A program made the position numbers and the translations under genes. A stretch of 64,000 nt of DNA from the NCBI GenBank assembly GCA_027676805.1, contig JAQENU010000009.1, positions 55,246 to 119,245 of the forward strand, given 5' to 3'. The DNA is from Coprobacillaceae bacterium UN01-12pH3A. Its GTDB lineage: Bacteria > Bacillota_I > Bacilli_A > Erysipelotrichales > Coprobacillaceae. The notes under the pieces are model-generated. The model was not told the origin of the DNA and made no database searches. It worked only from the letters and a program-made list of their open reading frames with translations. Shown here piece after piece: positions 19,979 through 29,167 of the stretch. Every line of letters starts with the position of its first letter. Position 1 is the stretch's first letter.

Positions 19979-21103
19979 ATGAGATGTCCAAGATGTAAAA
20001 CTACCGATCCAAAATACTTTTATAAAGTTAACGGCCGCTGCTATTGTCGGCGCTGCATAGCTTTTGGAAGAATATTTTGTGATGAGGAATTGAAGTCTCC
20101 GGAAGTCTCGAAAACAAATAAACATGTTTATTATGAATTAAGTTATACATTATCTTTTGCACAGAAGAAAATTGCACAGCAGTTAATGGAGAATTTCATC
20201 CAACATAAAGATTCCGTTGTTTGGGCAGTTTGCGGCAGCGGTAAAACGGAACTTATCTATGACAGCATAGCGTACGCATTGAATCAGAATCTGCGGGTAT
20301 GTGTGGCTATCCCTCGAAGAACGTTGGTAGAAGAAATCGGTGAGCGGATTCACAAACAATTTATTGGTATTGTCCCCTCTTTATTTTACGGAGGACATCA
20401 AGGGGATTTAACAGCTCCCTTGATCGTTTGTACAACGCATCAGCTTTATCGGTTTTATAAAAGCTTTGATCTATTGATTTTAGATGAGATCGATGCTTAT
20501 CCTTATCAGGGAAATCCTCTCTTAAAGGATCTGCTTTTTGGTTCTTTAAAAGGCAATTACATTTTCATGAGTGCGACTTTGGATGCGGCAAGTTACCCTA
20601 ATGCGGAACTGTTTGTTTTAAATCGTCGTTACCATTTAATTGATTTGCCCATCCCTAAATGGCAGTTTTGCTGGGGGAAAATGTGGAAAAGTCAAATCCA
20701 ATATTATTTAACAAGTTGGAAAAAGCCTGTTTTGATTTATGTTCCAAGAATTAAGGATTTAGATCAATTTAAGGGTTGGCAGCGCCGATGGCGCTATGCC
20801 ACTGTAAGTTCACATTCAAATGATGTTTCATCGCTCATTGACAAGTTAAGACATCGGGATCTTGATTTTCTCGTCACAACGACACTGCTGGAAAGAGGGG
20901 TTACGATCGAGGATGTTCAAGTCATCGTTATTGAAGCTGATCATGTAGTGTACACAAAAGAAGTCTTGCTTCAGATTGCCGGGCGTGCAGGACGCAGTCC
21001 CAAAGCGCCAACTGGGGAGGTGATTTTTCTATCTTCACAAAAAACAAAAGTAATTGCCGGATGTATTCAGACTATCATCGATTTAAATCACATGACTGTT
21101 TAA
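19979..21103 (+). CDS. comFA: Competence helicase ComFA
   Basis: This 374-residue DEAD/DEAH-like helicase is expected to help pull transforming single-stranded DNA into the cytoplasm. It has an N-terminal four-cysteine zinc motif (CPRC and CRRC, residues 3-30), Walker A AVCGSGKTELI, Walker B LILDEIDAYPY, the MSATLDA motif III and a motif VI-like QIAGRAGRSPKAP. It is somewhat shorter than B. subtilis ComFA (about 460). ATG 19979 is preferred because AGGTGAT lies just upstream; GTG 19970 falls inside that ribosome site. comFC overlaps its end by 43 bases, so the two are one unit. Confidence 0.9.
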   Translation: MRCPRCKTTDPKYFYKVNGRCYCRRCIAFGRIFCDEELKSPEVSKTNKHVYYELSYTLSFAQKKIAQQLMENFIQHKDSVVWAVCGSGKTELIYDSIAYALNQNLRVCVAIPRRTLVEEIGERIHKQFIGIVPSLFYGGHQGDLTAPLIVCTTHQLYRFYKSFDLLILDEIDAYPYQGNPLLKDLLFGSLKGNYIFMSATLDAASYPNAELFVLNRRYHLIDLPIPKWQFCWGKMWKSQIQYYLTSWKKPVLIYVPRIKDLDQFKGWQRRWRYATVSSHSNDVSSLIDKLRHRDLDFLVTTTLLERGVTIEDVQVIVIEADHVVYTKEVLLQIAGRAGRSPKAPTGEVIFLSSQKTKVIAGCIQTIIDLNHMTV

Positions 21104-21723
21104 TCTGTTTTAAACCAATTGATCATCAATTTTTCCTTTTATCATTAATTGCTAATCCCTCAATTTGTATTGATTGTTTTAGAAAGTTAAACGTGTTAAA
21201 TGAGAAGAGTCGATTTGATGGCTGTGATATTTGCTTTCTTTATGAATACAATGAATTCTTTCGTGCTTTATTATTTCAATACAAAGGACAGTATGACATT
21301 GCTTTAGCTCCTGTTTTTTTATCCTACTTTTTAATGGAGTTAAGACATCGGTATTCGAACTGTATTGCTGCATGCTGTCCTTCTAGTAACGATCAGAATG
21401 AGCGTCGCGGATTTGCCCCAATGGAAGAGATCGCTAAAACATTAAACCTTCCCCTTTTTACCGGTCTCATAAAAATTGGAGATTATAAACAGGCAGATCG
21501 GCCATTTAGAAAACGAAAAGAAATTTATGATCATATTGCGGTTGTGGGTGGAAATGACCTCTATCAAAAAGAAATTTTATTGATTGACGATGTAATGACA
21601 TCGGGACATACGCTTAAAGCGTGTCTTGATCAGTTAAGAAAATTTTCGCCAAAGAAAATCGATATCTTAATTTTATCGTGCCGAAAACATAGGAAAACTT
21701 TGTCGAGCGAAAATTCTTTCTAA
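21061..21723 (+). CDS. comFC: ComFC-type phosphoribosyltransferase-like competence protein
   Basis: This 220-residue ComFC/GntX family protein has N-terminal zinc-finger cysteine pairs (CLICF, CIDC, CDIC within residues 13-60). A phosphoribosyltransferase fold follows, with the PRPP loop LLIDDVMTSGHTL near residue 175. RRGFAPMEEIAKTLNLP is the typical N.RGFNQ-like segment of the family. ComFC aids transformation through ComFA and the membrane uptake complex. The start is uncertain, since the gene opens inside comFA with no clear ribosome site; coupling to comFA translation is likely. Confidence 0.85.
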   Translation: MYSDYHRFKSHDCLICFKPIDHQFFLLSLIANPSICIDCFRKLNVLNEKSRFDGCDICFLYEYNEFFRALLFQYKGQYDIALAPVFLSYFLMELRHRYSNCIAACCPSSNDQNERRGFAPMEEIAKTLNLPLFTGLIKIGDYKQADRPFRKRKEIYDHIAVVGGNDLYQKEILLIDDVMTSGHTLKACLDQLRKFSPKKIDILILSCRKHRKTLSSENSF

Positions 21724-21774
21724 TCTTTGCAGCAAAGTTTATACTAAAACGTAGAGATAGAAAGGATGAATTTT

Positions 21775-21972
21775 ATGCAAGGAAAAGTGAAATGGTTTAA
21801 CAGCGAAAAAGGATTTGGATTTATTGATCGTGGAGAAGGAAAAGATATTTTTGTTCATTATTCACAAATTGTTCAAGACGGCTATAAAAGCCTGACCGAA
21901 GGGGAATTGGTAGAATTTGAAATCTTCCAAAGTGACCGTGGTTTACAGGCTAAAAACGTTGTTAAAGTATAG
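21775..21972 (+). CDS. Cold shock protein (CspA family)
   Basis: This 65-residue single-domain OB-fold RNA chaperone carries both RNP motifs: KGFGFI and DIFVHYSQI. It opens with [16 protein letters not shown], the standard Csp start. ATG 21775 is chosen because AAAGGA lies about seven nt upstream; the in-frame ATG at 21766 would have no spacing. Residue [14 protein letters not shown] matches the end of typical bacterial Csps. It likely melts mRNA structure during cold or growth transitions, as in the family. A terminator follows. Confidence 0.95.
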   Translation: MQGKVKWFNSEKGFGFIDRGEGKDIFVHYSQIVQDGYKSLTEGELVEFEIFQSDRGLQAKNVVKV

Positions 21973-21985
21973 AAAAAACAAGGTG

Positions 21986-22018
21986 AATGTGAGGTCTTAA
22001 ATGGCCTCGCATTTTTTT
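21986..22018 (+). terminator. Terminator after cold shock gene
   Basis: AATGTGAGG pairs with CCTCGCATT (one G-T wobble), followed by a T run. Confidence 0.8.
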
Positions 22019-22057
22019 GTTTTATGAAGGCGTAAAATGCGAATATACGAAAAAAGG

Positions 22058-22085
22058 TTGATTTTTTGATTGTTTTTGTTATAAT
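22058..22085 (+). promoter_or_regulatory. Promoter of Ig/NlpC-P60 gene
   Basis: TTGATT (22058-22063) and TATAAT (22080-22085) are 16 nt apart and lie 37 nt before the gene's ATG. Confidence 0.6.
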
Positions 22086-22121
22086 GAGTTACGTATTTGT
22101 TAAGGAATGGAGGTAAAAAGG

Positions 22122-23552
22122 ATGAACTTTGAGAAAGTCAAATCAATCAAAGAAGCCGTTTTACATAAAGGACAAATGTTTATACCATTGGTTTGTGTCT
22201 CTTCATTTTTCCTAGTGGGTTATGCCGCTATGGATAAAGAGGCGCCAGTCATTGCAGATGATTATGTGGTATTAAACTATGGTGACAAATTTGATGTTAG
22301 TATGGTAAATATTGCGGATAACAGAACATCTTATGATGATCTGTTAATCACATGTGATACATCTACTTTACGTGAAAGCGTAGTAGGAAGTTCTTATGTA
22401 ACAGTAGAAGCAATCGATGAATACAATAACACTGCTTCGAAAGTCGTAGAAGTTAGAGTGGAGGATCATGTTGCTCCTAATTTTGAATTAGTTGCGGATT
22501 CAAAAGATACTCGTTTAGAAGATGGTAAAATGATTATCAATCTTAATTCAAGCAACACAATTACAGATCATATTAAAGCTATTGATAACGCAGATGGGGA
22601 TGTGACAGCTTTCGTTGAAGTAGACGGAACTTTAGATACAGCGAACCTTGATCCGCAAACGATCACGTTGTCAGTAAGCGATTCATCAGGAAATGTAAAC
22701 AAGAAAACATTTGATATTCAAGTAAAGGATATTGAAGCACCTGTTATTAATTTATTGCAGGGAGACGCTGTAACGGCAGATTTTGGAAATGGATTCCATA
22801 TTTCTGACTTTGCAACTGTTTCAGATAATTCCGGAGAAGAAATTGAAATAGCGTTAAGCAATGATATTGATACTTCTAAGGAAGAAACTCAAAGCGTTAT
22901 ATTAACTGCAGTGGATAGTGCAGGGAATAAAACAGAACAGGAATTGAAAGTTGGCGTTGGGGATATCTCAGCACCGATCATCAATGCTTCTGATATTGAA
23001 ATCGAAAAAGGAGATGCGCTGGATATTCGTAGTCAAATCTCAGTTATCGATAACAAAGATGGCGACTTAACTGCTGAAGCAACAATTGACGGCAGTGTCG
23101 ATACAGAAAATGCAGGGGACTATTCTATTACGATTAGTGCAAAGGATGCTGCTGGAAATGAAGCAACAAAAACAATTAATGTTAAAGTAAATGCTTTTAG
23201 CGGCGGAGCTACCACTTCAATCGGAATGTCTTTAGTCGGATCACCATATGTCTTTGGTGCTACCGGACCAAGTGCATTTGACTGTTCAGGATTTACAAGC
23301 TATGTATTTGCACAAGCAGGTATTTCTATTGGACGTACAACATTCTCACAATATGCAGGCGGAACACCTGTCAGTGATTTACAGCCGGGTGATTTAGTAT
23401 TCTTTAATACATATACATCATTAGGTCACGTTGGGATTTATCTTGGTGGCGGAATGATGGTGCATAGTGGAAATGAATCAACAGGTGTAGAAGTAACAAG
23501 CATGGGGAACTCTTATTGGGCATCAACCTATGCCGGAGCAGTTAGATACTAA
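22122..23552 (+). CDS. Secreted Ig-like repeat NlpC/P60 peptidoglycan endopeptidase
   Basis: This is a 476-residue exported wall hydrolase. A hydrophobic N-terminal segment (FIPLVCVSSFFLVGYAAM, about 17-35) acts as signal or anchor. Three to four Ig-like (DUF5011/HYR-type) repeats follow, each opening with (A)P.I and containing S.DSSGN or DAAGN turns. The C-terminal ~110 residues are an NlpC/P60 domain with catalytic Cys in FDCSGFTS and His in LGHVGIYLG, plus a second His in MMVHSG. It should cleave stem-peptide bonds. ATG 22122 follows GGAGG by about eight nt; the ATG at 22107 precedes that site. It is a single gene between promoter and terminator. Confidence 0.9.
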   Translation: MNFEKVKSIKEAVLHKGQMFIPLVCVSSFFLVGYAAMDKEAPVIADDYVVLNYGDKFDVSMVNIADNRTSYDDLLITCDTSTLRESVVGSSYVTVEAIDEYNNTASKVVEVRVEDHVAPNFELVADSKDTRLEDGKMIINLNSSNTITDHIKAIDNADGDVTAFVEVDGTLDTANLDPQTITLSVSDSSGNVNKKTFDIQVKDIEAPVINLLQGDAVTADFGNGFHISDFATVSDNSGEEIEIALSNDIDTSKEETQSVILTAVDSAGNKTEQELKVGVGDISAPIINASDIEIEKGDALDIRSQISVIDNKDGDLTAEATIDGSVDTENAGDYSITISAKDAAGNEATKTINVKVNAFSGGATTSIGMSLVGSPYVFGATGPSAFDCSGFTSYVFAQAGISIGRTTFSQYAGGTPVSDLQPGDLVFFNTYTSLGHVGIYLGGGMMVHSGNESTGVEVTSMGNSYWASTYAGAVRY

Positions 23553-23575
23553 AAAGGTGAGTCATCACCTTTTTT
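23551..23575 (+). terminator. Terminator after Ig/NlpC-P60 gene
   Basis: AGGTGA-gtca-TCACCT is flanked by A and T runs. Confidence 0.85.
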
Positions 23576-23596
23576 CTTTTCTTTAAGGAATGATGA

Positions 23597-23605
23597 TGGT
23601 ATAAT
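23597..23605 (+). promoter_or_regulatory. Extended -10 promoter of secA
   Basis: TGGTATAAT is an extended -10 box (TGn-TATAAT). It lies about 50 nt before the secA ATG and has no clear -35. Confidence 0.5.
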
Positions 23606-23655
23606 ATGATAGATAATACGGTCTGTTATGACCGAATGATGAAAGGAGATTTTTC

Positions 23656-26262
23656 ATGGCTCTTAAAGTAAGCAAAGACGGCGATAATTCGACAGACAAT
23701 AAAACCTATGAAGTTGTTGATTTGAATGATCAGCCAGCAGAAGAGATACAGATTGAGACATTCGAAGATGTAGAAACAAGTCATCAGGGGAATGTTGAGT
23801 TTAATACAAAAGCACAAAAAACGAAAGTGGGGTTCTTTGATCGCATTCGTAAAATATTTGATCAAGAGAATAAAACCATTAAGGTTTTAGAAGCTCAAGC
23901 AGATAAAATTATGGCACTGGAACCACAGATGAAAGCTTTATCTGATGAACAGTTAGCCGCTAAAACAGATGAATTCAGAAAGAAGATTGAAAACGGAAGC
24001 ACGCTCGATGATATATTAATTGAAGCGTTTGGGGTTGTACGCGAAGCTTCACGCCGTGTATTAGGACTTCATGCCTTTAAAGTGCAGCTGATGGGGGCTA
24101 TTGCTTTGCATAACGGTGATATTGCCGAAATGAAAACAGGTGAAGGTAAAACTTTAACCTCAATTTTCCCTGTATATTTAAATGCTTTAAGTGGTAAAGG
24201 AACACACGTGGTTACGGTCAATGATTATTTGGCGGGACGTGATGCACAAGACAATGGAAAAGTATTTAATTTCTTAGGATTGACTGTAGGATTGAATAAA
24301 CGTGAGCTTTCTGCTCAGCAAAAGCGAGCAGTGCATGCCTGTGATATTACGTATACAACAAATGCTGAATTAGGATTTGATTATCTTCGTGACAACATGG
24401 TGAAATCAATGGATCAGAAAGTATTGCGTCCGCTTAATTATGCGTTAGTCGATGAAGTCGATTCCATTTTAATTGATGAAGCTCGTACACCGCTGATCAT
24501 TTCCGGTGGACAGGTGAATACCGCAAAACTTTATAATCAAGCGGACGCCTTTGTAAAATCATTGGTAAAAACAGATGATTATGAAATCGATGAAACATCA
24601 AAAGCGGTAACGTTAACTGAACATGGGGTAACCCGTGCAGAAAAATACTTTAAAGTAGGAAATTTATACGATATTGAAAATACAGCGATCGTGCATCGTA
24701 TCAATCAGGCTTTAAAAGCAAATTATGCGATGACACGCGATGTAGAATATATGGTCGCTACTGAAGATGGAAGTCATTCTTTAGCGAATGCCAGCGTTTT
24801 AATTATTGATCAGTTCACAGGTCGTGTGATGCCGGGTCGTGCTTATTCAGATGGTCTGCACCAAGCGATCGAAGCTAAAGAAGGCGTACCTATCAAAGAA
24901 GAAACAATCACATTAGCCAATATTACGTATCAAAATTTCTTCCGTTTATTTAATAAATTAGCCGGGATGACCGGAACGGCTAAAACAGAAGAAGAAGAAT
25001 TCCGTTTAATCTACAACATGCGTGTAGTAGAGATTCCAACGAATGTGGCGGTTATTAGAGAAGATGCCAATGATTTAGTTTTTGCGAAGGGTTCAGCGAA
25101 ATTCAACGCATTATGTGATGAAGTAGAACGCCGTCACAGCTATGGTCAGCCGATTCTGATCGGGACAGTTGCTGTTGAAACCAGTGAAAAGATCAGTAAG
25201 ATGCTGAAATCACGTGGTATTCGCCATAACGTATTAAATGCCAAGAACCACTCTAAAGAAGCGGAAATCATCAGCCGTGCCGGAGTAAAAGGTGCAGTTA
25301 CAATTGCGACCAACATGGCTGGACGTGGAACCGATATTAAATTAGGCGAAGGGGTTAAAGAATTAGGCGGATTAGCCGTATTAGGATCAGAACGTCATGA
25401 ATCAAGACGTATTGACAATCAGCTGAGAGGACGTTCAGGGCGTCAGGGAGATCCCGGTTTCTCACGTTTCTATGTTTCATTTGACGATGAATTGTTAGCT
25501 CGTTTTGCCAGTGATAAAGTAAAATCAATGGTTGCTTTGCTTGGTGATGAAGCAATTGATAATAAAACCGTTTCAAAATCAATTGAAGGTGCGCAGAAGC
25601 GTGTTGAAGGAAATAACTTTGATGCCCGTAAGCAAGTCCTGCAATATGATGACGTTATGAGACAGCAGCGTGAAATCATGTACAGTGAACGTGATCGCAT
25701 CATGGCGGAACCGGATTTGGGCGAAATAGTCAAAGGAATGTTTAAACAAGCTATTGAAGAAGAAATCAAAGCTCATACAACCAATGATGGAAAACATGAT
25801 ACTGTTGATGTAGAAAGTGTTATGAAATCAGTGGGATCAAAATATATGCTGTTTAGTGTATTAAAAACACCAAATGCCGAAGCGGTGAAGCAGGAACCGG
25901 AGAAATTGGCGGCAGTTTTAAGTGAAGTTGCCTTTAAAGGATATCGTTCACGCTTTAGAGATGGGTTAACTCCTGAACAGATTTGTGAATATGAAAGAAA
26001 TGTTTTATTAAGTGTCATTGATTATTCATGGGTAAATCATATCGATGCCATGAGTAAATTAAGAAACGGAATTTATTTAAGAGCGTATGCTCAAAAAGAT
26101 CCATTGCGTGAATATACGGAAGAAGCTTTCTATATGTTTGAACAGATGACGACTAGCATAGCGACAAGTATTTGTACTTCTATCAGAAGAATGGGCTTAA
26201 AAGTTCTTGATGAAGATGTAGAAAAGAAATTAGGACGCCGTGATATCACGGTAGAATTCTAA
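23656..26262 (+). CDS. secA: Preprotein translocase ATPase SecA
   Basis: This 868-residue motor drives protein export through SecYEG. Walker A is in [11 protein letters not shown], the preprotein region has [15 protein letters not shown], Walker B reads [20 protein letters not shown], and GTDIKLG and [13 protein letters not shown] mark the second ATPase domain. Two features differ from B. subtilis SecA. There is an N-terminal extension of about 57 residues, acidic and low in hydrophobic residues, before FFDRIRKIF. The C-terminal zinc motif (CxCxnCH/C) is absent; the protein ends at GRRDITVEF. The start has AAAGGAG eight nt upstream, and no later ATG has a ribosome site as good, so the extension looks real. 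prfB follows after two nt. Confidence 0.96.
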   Translation: MALKVSKDGDNSTDNKTYEVVDLNDQPAEEIQIETFEDVETSHQGNVEFNTKAQKTKVGFFDRIRKIFDQENKTIKVLEAQADKIMALEPQMKALSDEQLAAKTDEFRKKIENGSTLDDILIEAFGVVREASRRVLGLHAFKVQLMGAIALHNGDIAEMKTGEGKTLTSIFPVYLNALSGKGTHVVTVNDYLAGRDAQDNGKVFNFLGLTVGLNKRELSAQQKRAVHACDITYTTNAELGFDYLRDNMVKSMDQKVLRPLNYALVDEVDSILIDEARTPLIISGGQVNTAKLYNQADAFVKSLVKTDDYEIDETSKAVTLTEHGVTRAEKYFKVGNLYDIENTAIVHRINQALKANYAMTRDVEYMVATEDGSHSLANASVLIIDQFTGRVMPGRAYSDGLHQAIEAKEGVPIKEETITLANITYQNFFRLFNKLAGMTGTAKTEEEEFRLIYNMRVVEIPTNVAVIREDANDLVFAKGSAKFNALCDEVERRHSYGQPILIGTVAVETSEKISKMLKSRGIRHNVLNAKNHSKEAEIISRAGVKGAVTIATNMAGRGTDIKLGEGVKELGGLAVLGSERHESRRIDNQLRGRSGRQGDPGFSRFYVSFDDELLARFASDKVKSMVALLGDEAIDNKTVSKSIEGAQKRVEGNNFDARKQVLQYDDVMRQQREIMYSERDRIMAEPDLGEIVKGMFKQAIEEEIKAHTTNDGKHDTVDVESVMKSVGSKYMLFSVLKTPNAEAVKQEPEKLAAVLSEVAFKGYRSRFRDGLTPEQICEYERNVLLSVIDYSWVNHIDAMSKLRNGIYLRAYAQKDPLREYTEEAFYMFEQMTTSIATSICTSIRRMGLKVLDEDVEKKLGRRDITVEF

Positions 26263-26264
26263 GC

Positions 26265-27362
26265 TTGGAATTATACGAAATAAAAAATGGGCTTGAAAAA
26301 GCCCATTTATTACTCGAACAATTAAGCCAGTCGCTAGATGTGAGTACAAAGGAAATGGAGATTGAATCATTAACTGCACAAACATTAGAAGAAGGATTTT
26401 GGGATGACCCGGATCATGCCAAGCGTATTTATGATCGCTTAACCGGATTAAAGAAAGCGGTCGATCAATATAATGAATTAAATGATAAATTGAACGAACT
26501 AAATGAAACCTATGAATTAGCTAAAGAAGGCGATGAAGACTTCATGCTGATTTTAGATGAGGATTATCAGGCGTTTGAAAATGAATTGGATGCGTTTGAA
26601 AAAGATATGCTGCTGTCTCATGAGTATGATCATTTAAATGCTATTGTGGAAATTCATCCCGGTGCCGGCGGAACAGAAAGCCAGGACTGGGCAGAAATGC
26701 TGTTTAGGATGTATACCCGTTTTTCAAATAAGGCAGATTTCAAAGTGGAAGTGCTAGATTATTTAGACGGTGAAGAAGCAGGAATCAAGTCAGTAACATT
26801 CTTAGTCAAGGGTTATAATGCTTACGGATATTTAAAATCAGAAAAAGGCGTGCATCGCTTAGTGCGTATCTCTCCATTTGATTCCAATGCCAGACGTCAT
26901 ACTTCGTTTGCATCAGTTGATGTAATGCCAGAATTTAATAATGATATTGAAATCGAGGTACGCACAGAAGACTTGAGAATCGATACTTATCGTTCATCAG
27001 GAGCAGGCGGTCAGCATATTAATACGACGGATTCAGCTGTACGTATTACTCATATTCCGACCGGAATTGTTACTTCTTGTCAGACACAGCGCTCGCAGAT
27101 CAAGAACAGAGAACAAGCGATGGTAATGCTGAAATCAAAGCTCTATCAAAAGATGATAGAGGAACAGCAGGCAAAACTAAGAGAAATTAAAGGAGAACAG
27201 AAAGAAATAGGCTGGGGATCACAGATCCGTTCATATGTGATGCATCCTTATTCATTGGTAAAAGATGCGCGTACAAGCTATGAAACCAGTCAGGTTGACC
27301 GTGTCATGGATGGAGATTTATTTGATTTTATCTATGCTTATTTACGCTGGGAGATTCAATAG
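26265..27362 (+). CDS. prfB: Peptide chain release factor 2
   Basis: This 365-residue RF2 frees finished proteins at UGA and UAA codons. The catalytic GGQ is in [20 protein letters not shown], and the codon-recognition region has [16 protein letters not shown] (SPF). It is colinear with B. subtilis RF2, but the usual +1 programmed frameshift (CUUUGA near codon 25) is missing: the frame runs uninterrupted through QSLDVS. The only usable start is TTG 26265, two nt after the secA stop; an in-frame TGA at 26241 excludes earlier starts. With no clear ribosome site, translation is probably coupled to secA. Confidence 0.95.
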   Translation: MELYEIKNGLEKAHLLLEQLSQSLDVSTKEMEIESLTAQTLEEGFWDDPDHAKRIYDRLTGLKKAVDQYNELNDKLNELNETYELAKEGDEDFMLILDEDYQAFENELDAFEKDMLLSHEYDHLNAIVEIHPGAGGTESQDWAEMLFRMYTRFSNKADFKVEVLDYLDGEEAGIKSVTFLVKGYNAYGYLKSEKGVHRLVRISPFDSNARRHTSFASVDVMPEFNNDIEIEVRTEDLRIDTYRSSGAGGQHINTTDSAVRITHIPTGIVTSCQTQRSQIKNREQAMVMLKSKLYQKMIEEQQAKLREIKGEQKEIGWGSQIRSYVMHPYSLVKDARTSYETSQVDRVMDGDLFDFIYAYLRWEIQ

Positions 27363-27390
27363 ACTATAATTTAGGTTATAGTCTTTTTTT
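27361..27390 (+). terminator. Terminator after prfB
   Basis: AGACTATAA-tttagg-TTATAGTCT is followed by a T run and begins in the stop codon. Confidence 0.9.
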
Positions 27391-27543
27391 CTTTTTTGGA
27401 CTTATCACAGTAATAAAAAAATACGAAAATAATGTTAAAAATATGTGATTTACAGAAGATAATTTCTAATTGAGTTCGTGATATAATAAATAAAATTTTT
27501 TTTACATATTTTTATAAAATCATACAGGTTTTGACATTTAGTA

Positions 27544-27552
27544 TGCTATAAT
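27544..27552 (+). promoter_or_regulatory. Extended -10 promoter of ftsE
   Basis: TGCTATAAT (TGn-TATAAT) lies 18 nt before the ftsE ATG. TTGACA at 27531-27536 is too close to be its -35. The ~180-nt region before it is very AT-rich, with another TATAAT near 27482; no other feature was seen. Confidence 0.5.
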
Positions 27553-27570
27553 TGTAGGCGGGTGATGAAA

Positions 27571-28266
27571 ATGATTAAACTCCAAGGAGTAACTAAAAAG
27601 TATAAAACAGGCGTACACGCTTTAAATAAGATGGATCTTTCTATTGATCCCGGAGAATTCGTGTATATTATCGGACCAACCGGTGCTGGAAAATCGACAT
27701 TTATTAAATTATTATATCGCGAAGAGAAAGCGACATCAGGAAATGTCATTGTAGATGGAGTAGATGTTTCATCAATAAAGAATCGGCATGTCCCATATTT
27801 CCGAAGAAAGATCGGGGTAGTATTTCAGAACTACCGTCTTTTGCCAAGAAGAACAGTGTTTGAAAATGTAGCGTTTGCCTTAGAGGTAATCGATACACCA
27901 AAGACACAAATACGAACAAGAGTTAAAGAAACCTTGCGTTTAGTTGGGTTAGAAGATAAAGCAAATGCTTATCCTCATCAGCTTTCCGGAGGACAGCAGC
28001 AGCGTGTGGCGATTGCCAGAGCGATTGTGAATTCTCCGAAGGTGTTGATTGCAGATGAACCAACAGGGAACCTAGACCCTTCAACGTCACGTGAGATCAT
28101 TGAAATCTTAATGAAGATCAACAAAGAACATAAAACAACCGTGATCGTAGTTACACATGATATTACGATCGTAGAGGAATATAAACAAAGAACAATTACG
28201 ATTGCCGATGGATGTGTATCATCGGATACAATGGCAGGGGGGTATGATTATAGTGAAAGAAATTAG
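27571..28266 (+). CDS. ftsE: Cell division ATP-binding protein FtsE
   Basis: This 231-residue ABC ATPase is the partner of FtsX. Walker A is [15 protein letters not shown], the signature is [15 protein letters not shown], and Walker B with its Glu is [13 protein letters not shown]; the H-loop His is in VVTHD. FtsEX does not transport a solute but relays ATP hydrolysis across the membrane to switch on peptidoglycan hydrolases. ATG 27571 follows GGGTGATG; an ATG at 27562 overlaps that site. Its 3' end overlaps ftsX, and two CwlO-like hydrolases come next, which fits the FtsEX-hydrolase partnership. Confidence 0.95.
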   Translation: MIKLQGVTKKYKTGVHALNKMDLSIDPGEFVYIIGPTGAGKSTFIKLLYREEKATSGNVIVDGVDVSSIKNRHVPYFRRKIGVVFQNYRLLPRRTVFENVAFALEVIDTPKTQIRTRVKETLRLVGLEDKANAYPHQLSGGQQQRVAIARAIVNSPKVLIADEPTGNLDPSTSREIIEILMKINKEHKTTVIVVTHDITIVEEYKQRTITIADGCVSSDTMAGGYDYSERN

Positions 28267-29167
28267 TAGTTGTATACGAAACTTGCCTAAGCATTTGATT
28301 ACAGCGATACAGAGTATATGGCGCAATGGTGTGATGAGTGCCTCTTCTATTTTCGCAGTTACCATAACCTTGTTGTTGATTGGCTTAATCGGTGTTGTGG
28401 CAATAAACGTACAGGATATGACCACATCGGTTGAAGAAAGCCTGACCATTTATGTTCAGCTGGAAAGTGATGCTTCTGAGGAAGAAGTACAGCAGGTAGG
28501 CGAAGAAATCAATAAAATTGGTCAAATTAAATCAGTGGTATACTCTTCAAAAGAATCAGAATTAGATAAGCTTATTGAGGCGTATGGCGATGATGGACAA
28601 AGTTTATTTGGTACATATAAAGGAGAAGAAAATCCTTTGGGTGATGCCTATGTGGTAGAGGTGGAGGATGCTCAGAATTTATCACAGATCGCAAAACAAA
28701 TCATGAATATTGATCATGTCAATAAAACAAACTACGGTGGGGAATCCACTGCCGAATTAGTCAAAACATTAGAGAATGTTCGTAATGGCGGAGCGATCTT
28801 CATTGTGGCTTTAGGAATTATCGCATTAATGCTGATCTCGAATACGATTAAGGTTGCGATTACAGCAAGACAGACGGAAATCTCAATCATGCGTATGGTA
28901 GGGGCTTCCAACTGGTATATTCGCATTCCGTTTATGATTGAAGGAATATTGATCGGTCTTTTCGGTGCCGTGGTTCCCTGTCTTATCTTAATGTTTGGAT
29001 ATACAGCGATGTATAATCAAATGAATGGTGTTTTCTTTTCTTCATTGCTGACATTAAGACCGGCATCTCCGTTTGTTTATCAATTCTCATTGATACTTGC
29101 GGGCTTAGGATCAGGAGTAGGGCTTGTAGGAAGTTACTTCTCTATCCGTAAATTCTTGAAATTCTAA
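28253..29167 (+). CDS. ftsX: Cell division protein FtsX
   Basis: This is a 304-residue four-pass membrane protein. The first segment is about residues 30-52 (SIFAVTITLLLIGLIGVVAI). A large extracellular loop follows (VNVQDM...YGGESTAELV), then three C-terminal segments including ALGIIALMLISNTIKVAI and a FtsX-type MRMVGASNWYIRIPFMIEG motif. The loop is the part that recruits hydrolases in other bacteria. The start is uncertain: GTG 28253 has AGGGGGG ten nt upstream, while ATG 28244 is only one nt from it. Its stop TAA overlaps the next gene's ATG by one base. Confidence 0.92.
   Translation: MKEISSCIRNLPKHLITAIQSIWRNGVMSASSIFAVTITLLLIGLIGVVAINVQDMTTSVEESLTIYVQLESDASEEEVQQVGEEINKIGQIKSVVYSSKESELDKLIEAYGDDGQSLFGTYKGEENPLGDAYVVEVEDAQNLSQIAKQIMNIDHVNKTNYGGESTAELVKTLENVRNGGAIFIVALGIIALMLISNTIKVAITARQTEISIMRMVGASNWYIRIPFMIEGILIGLFGAVVPCLILMFGYTAMYNQMNGVFFSSLLTLRPASPFVYQFSLILAGLGSGVGLVGSYFSIRKFLKF

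Noticed and set aside
26265..26400. Searched the prfB 5' region for the usual programmed frameshift (CTTTGA).
   Set aside because: The frame is open from TTG through the normal site with no TGA, so no frameshift is needed.
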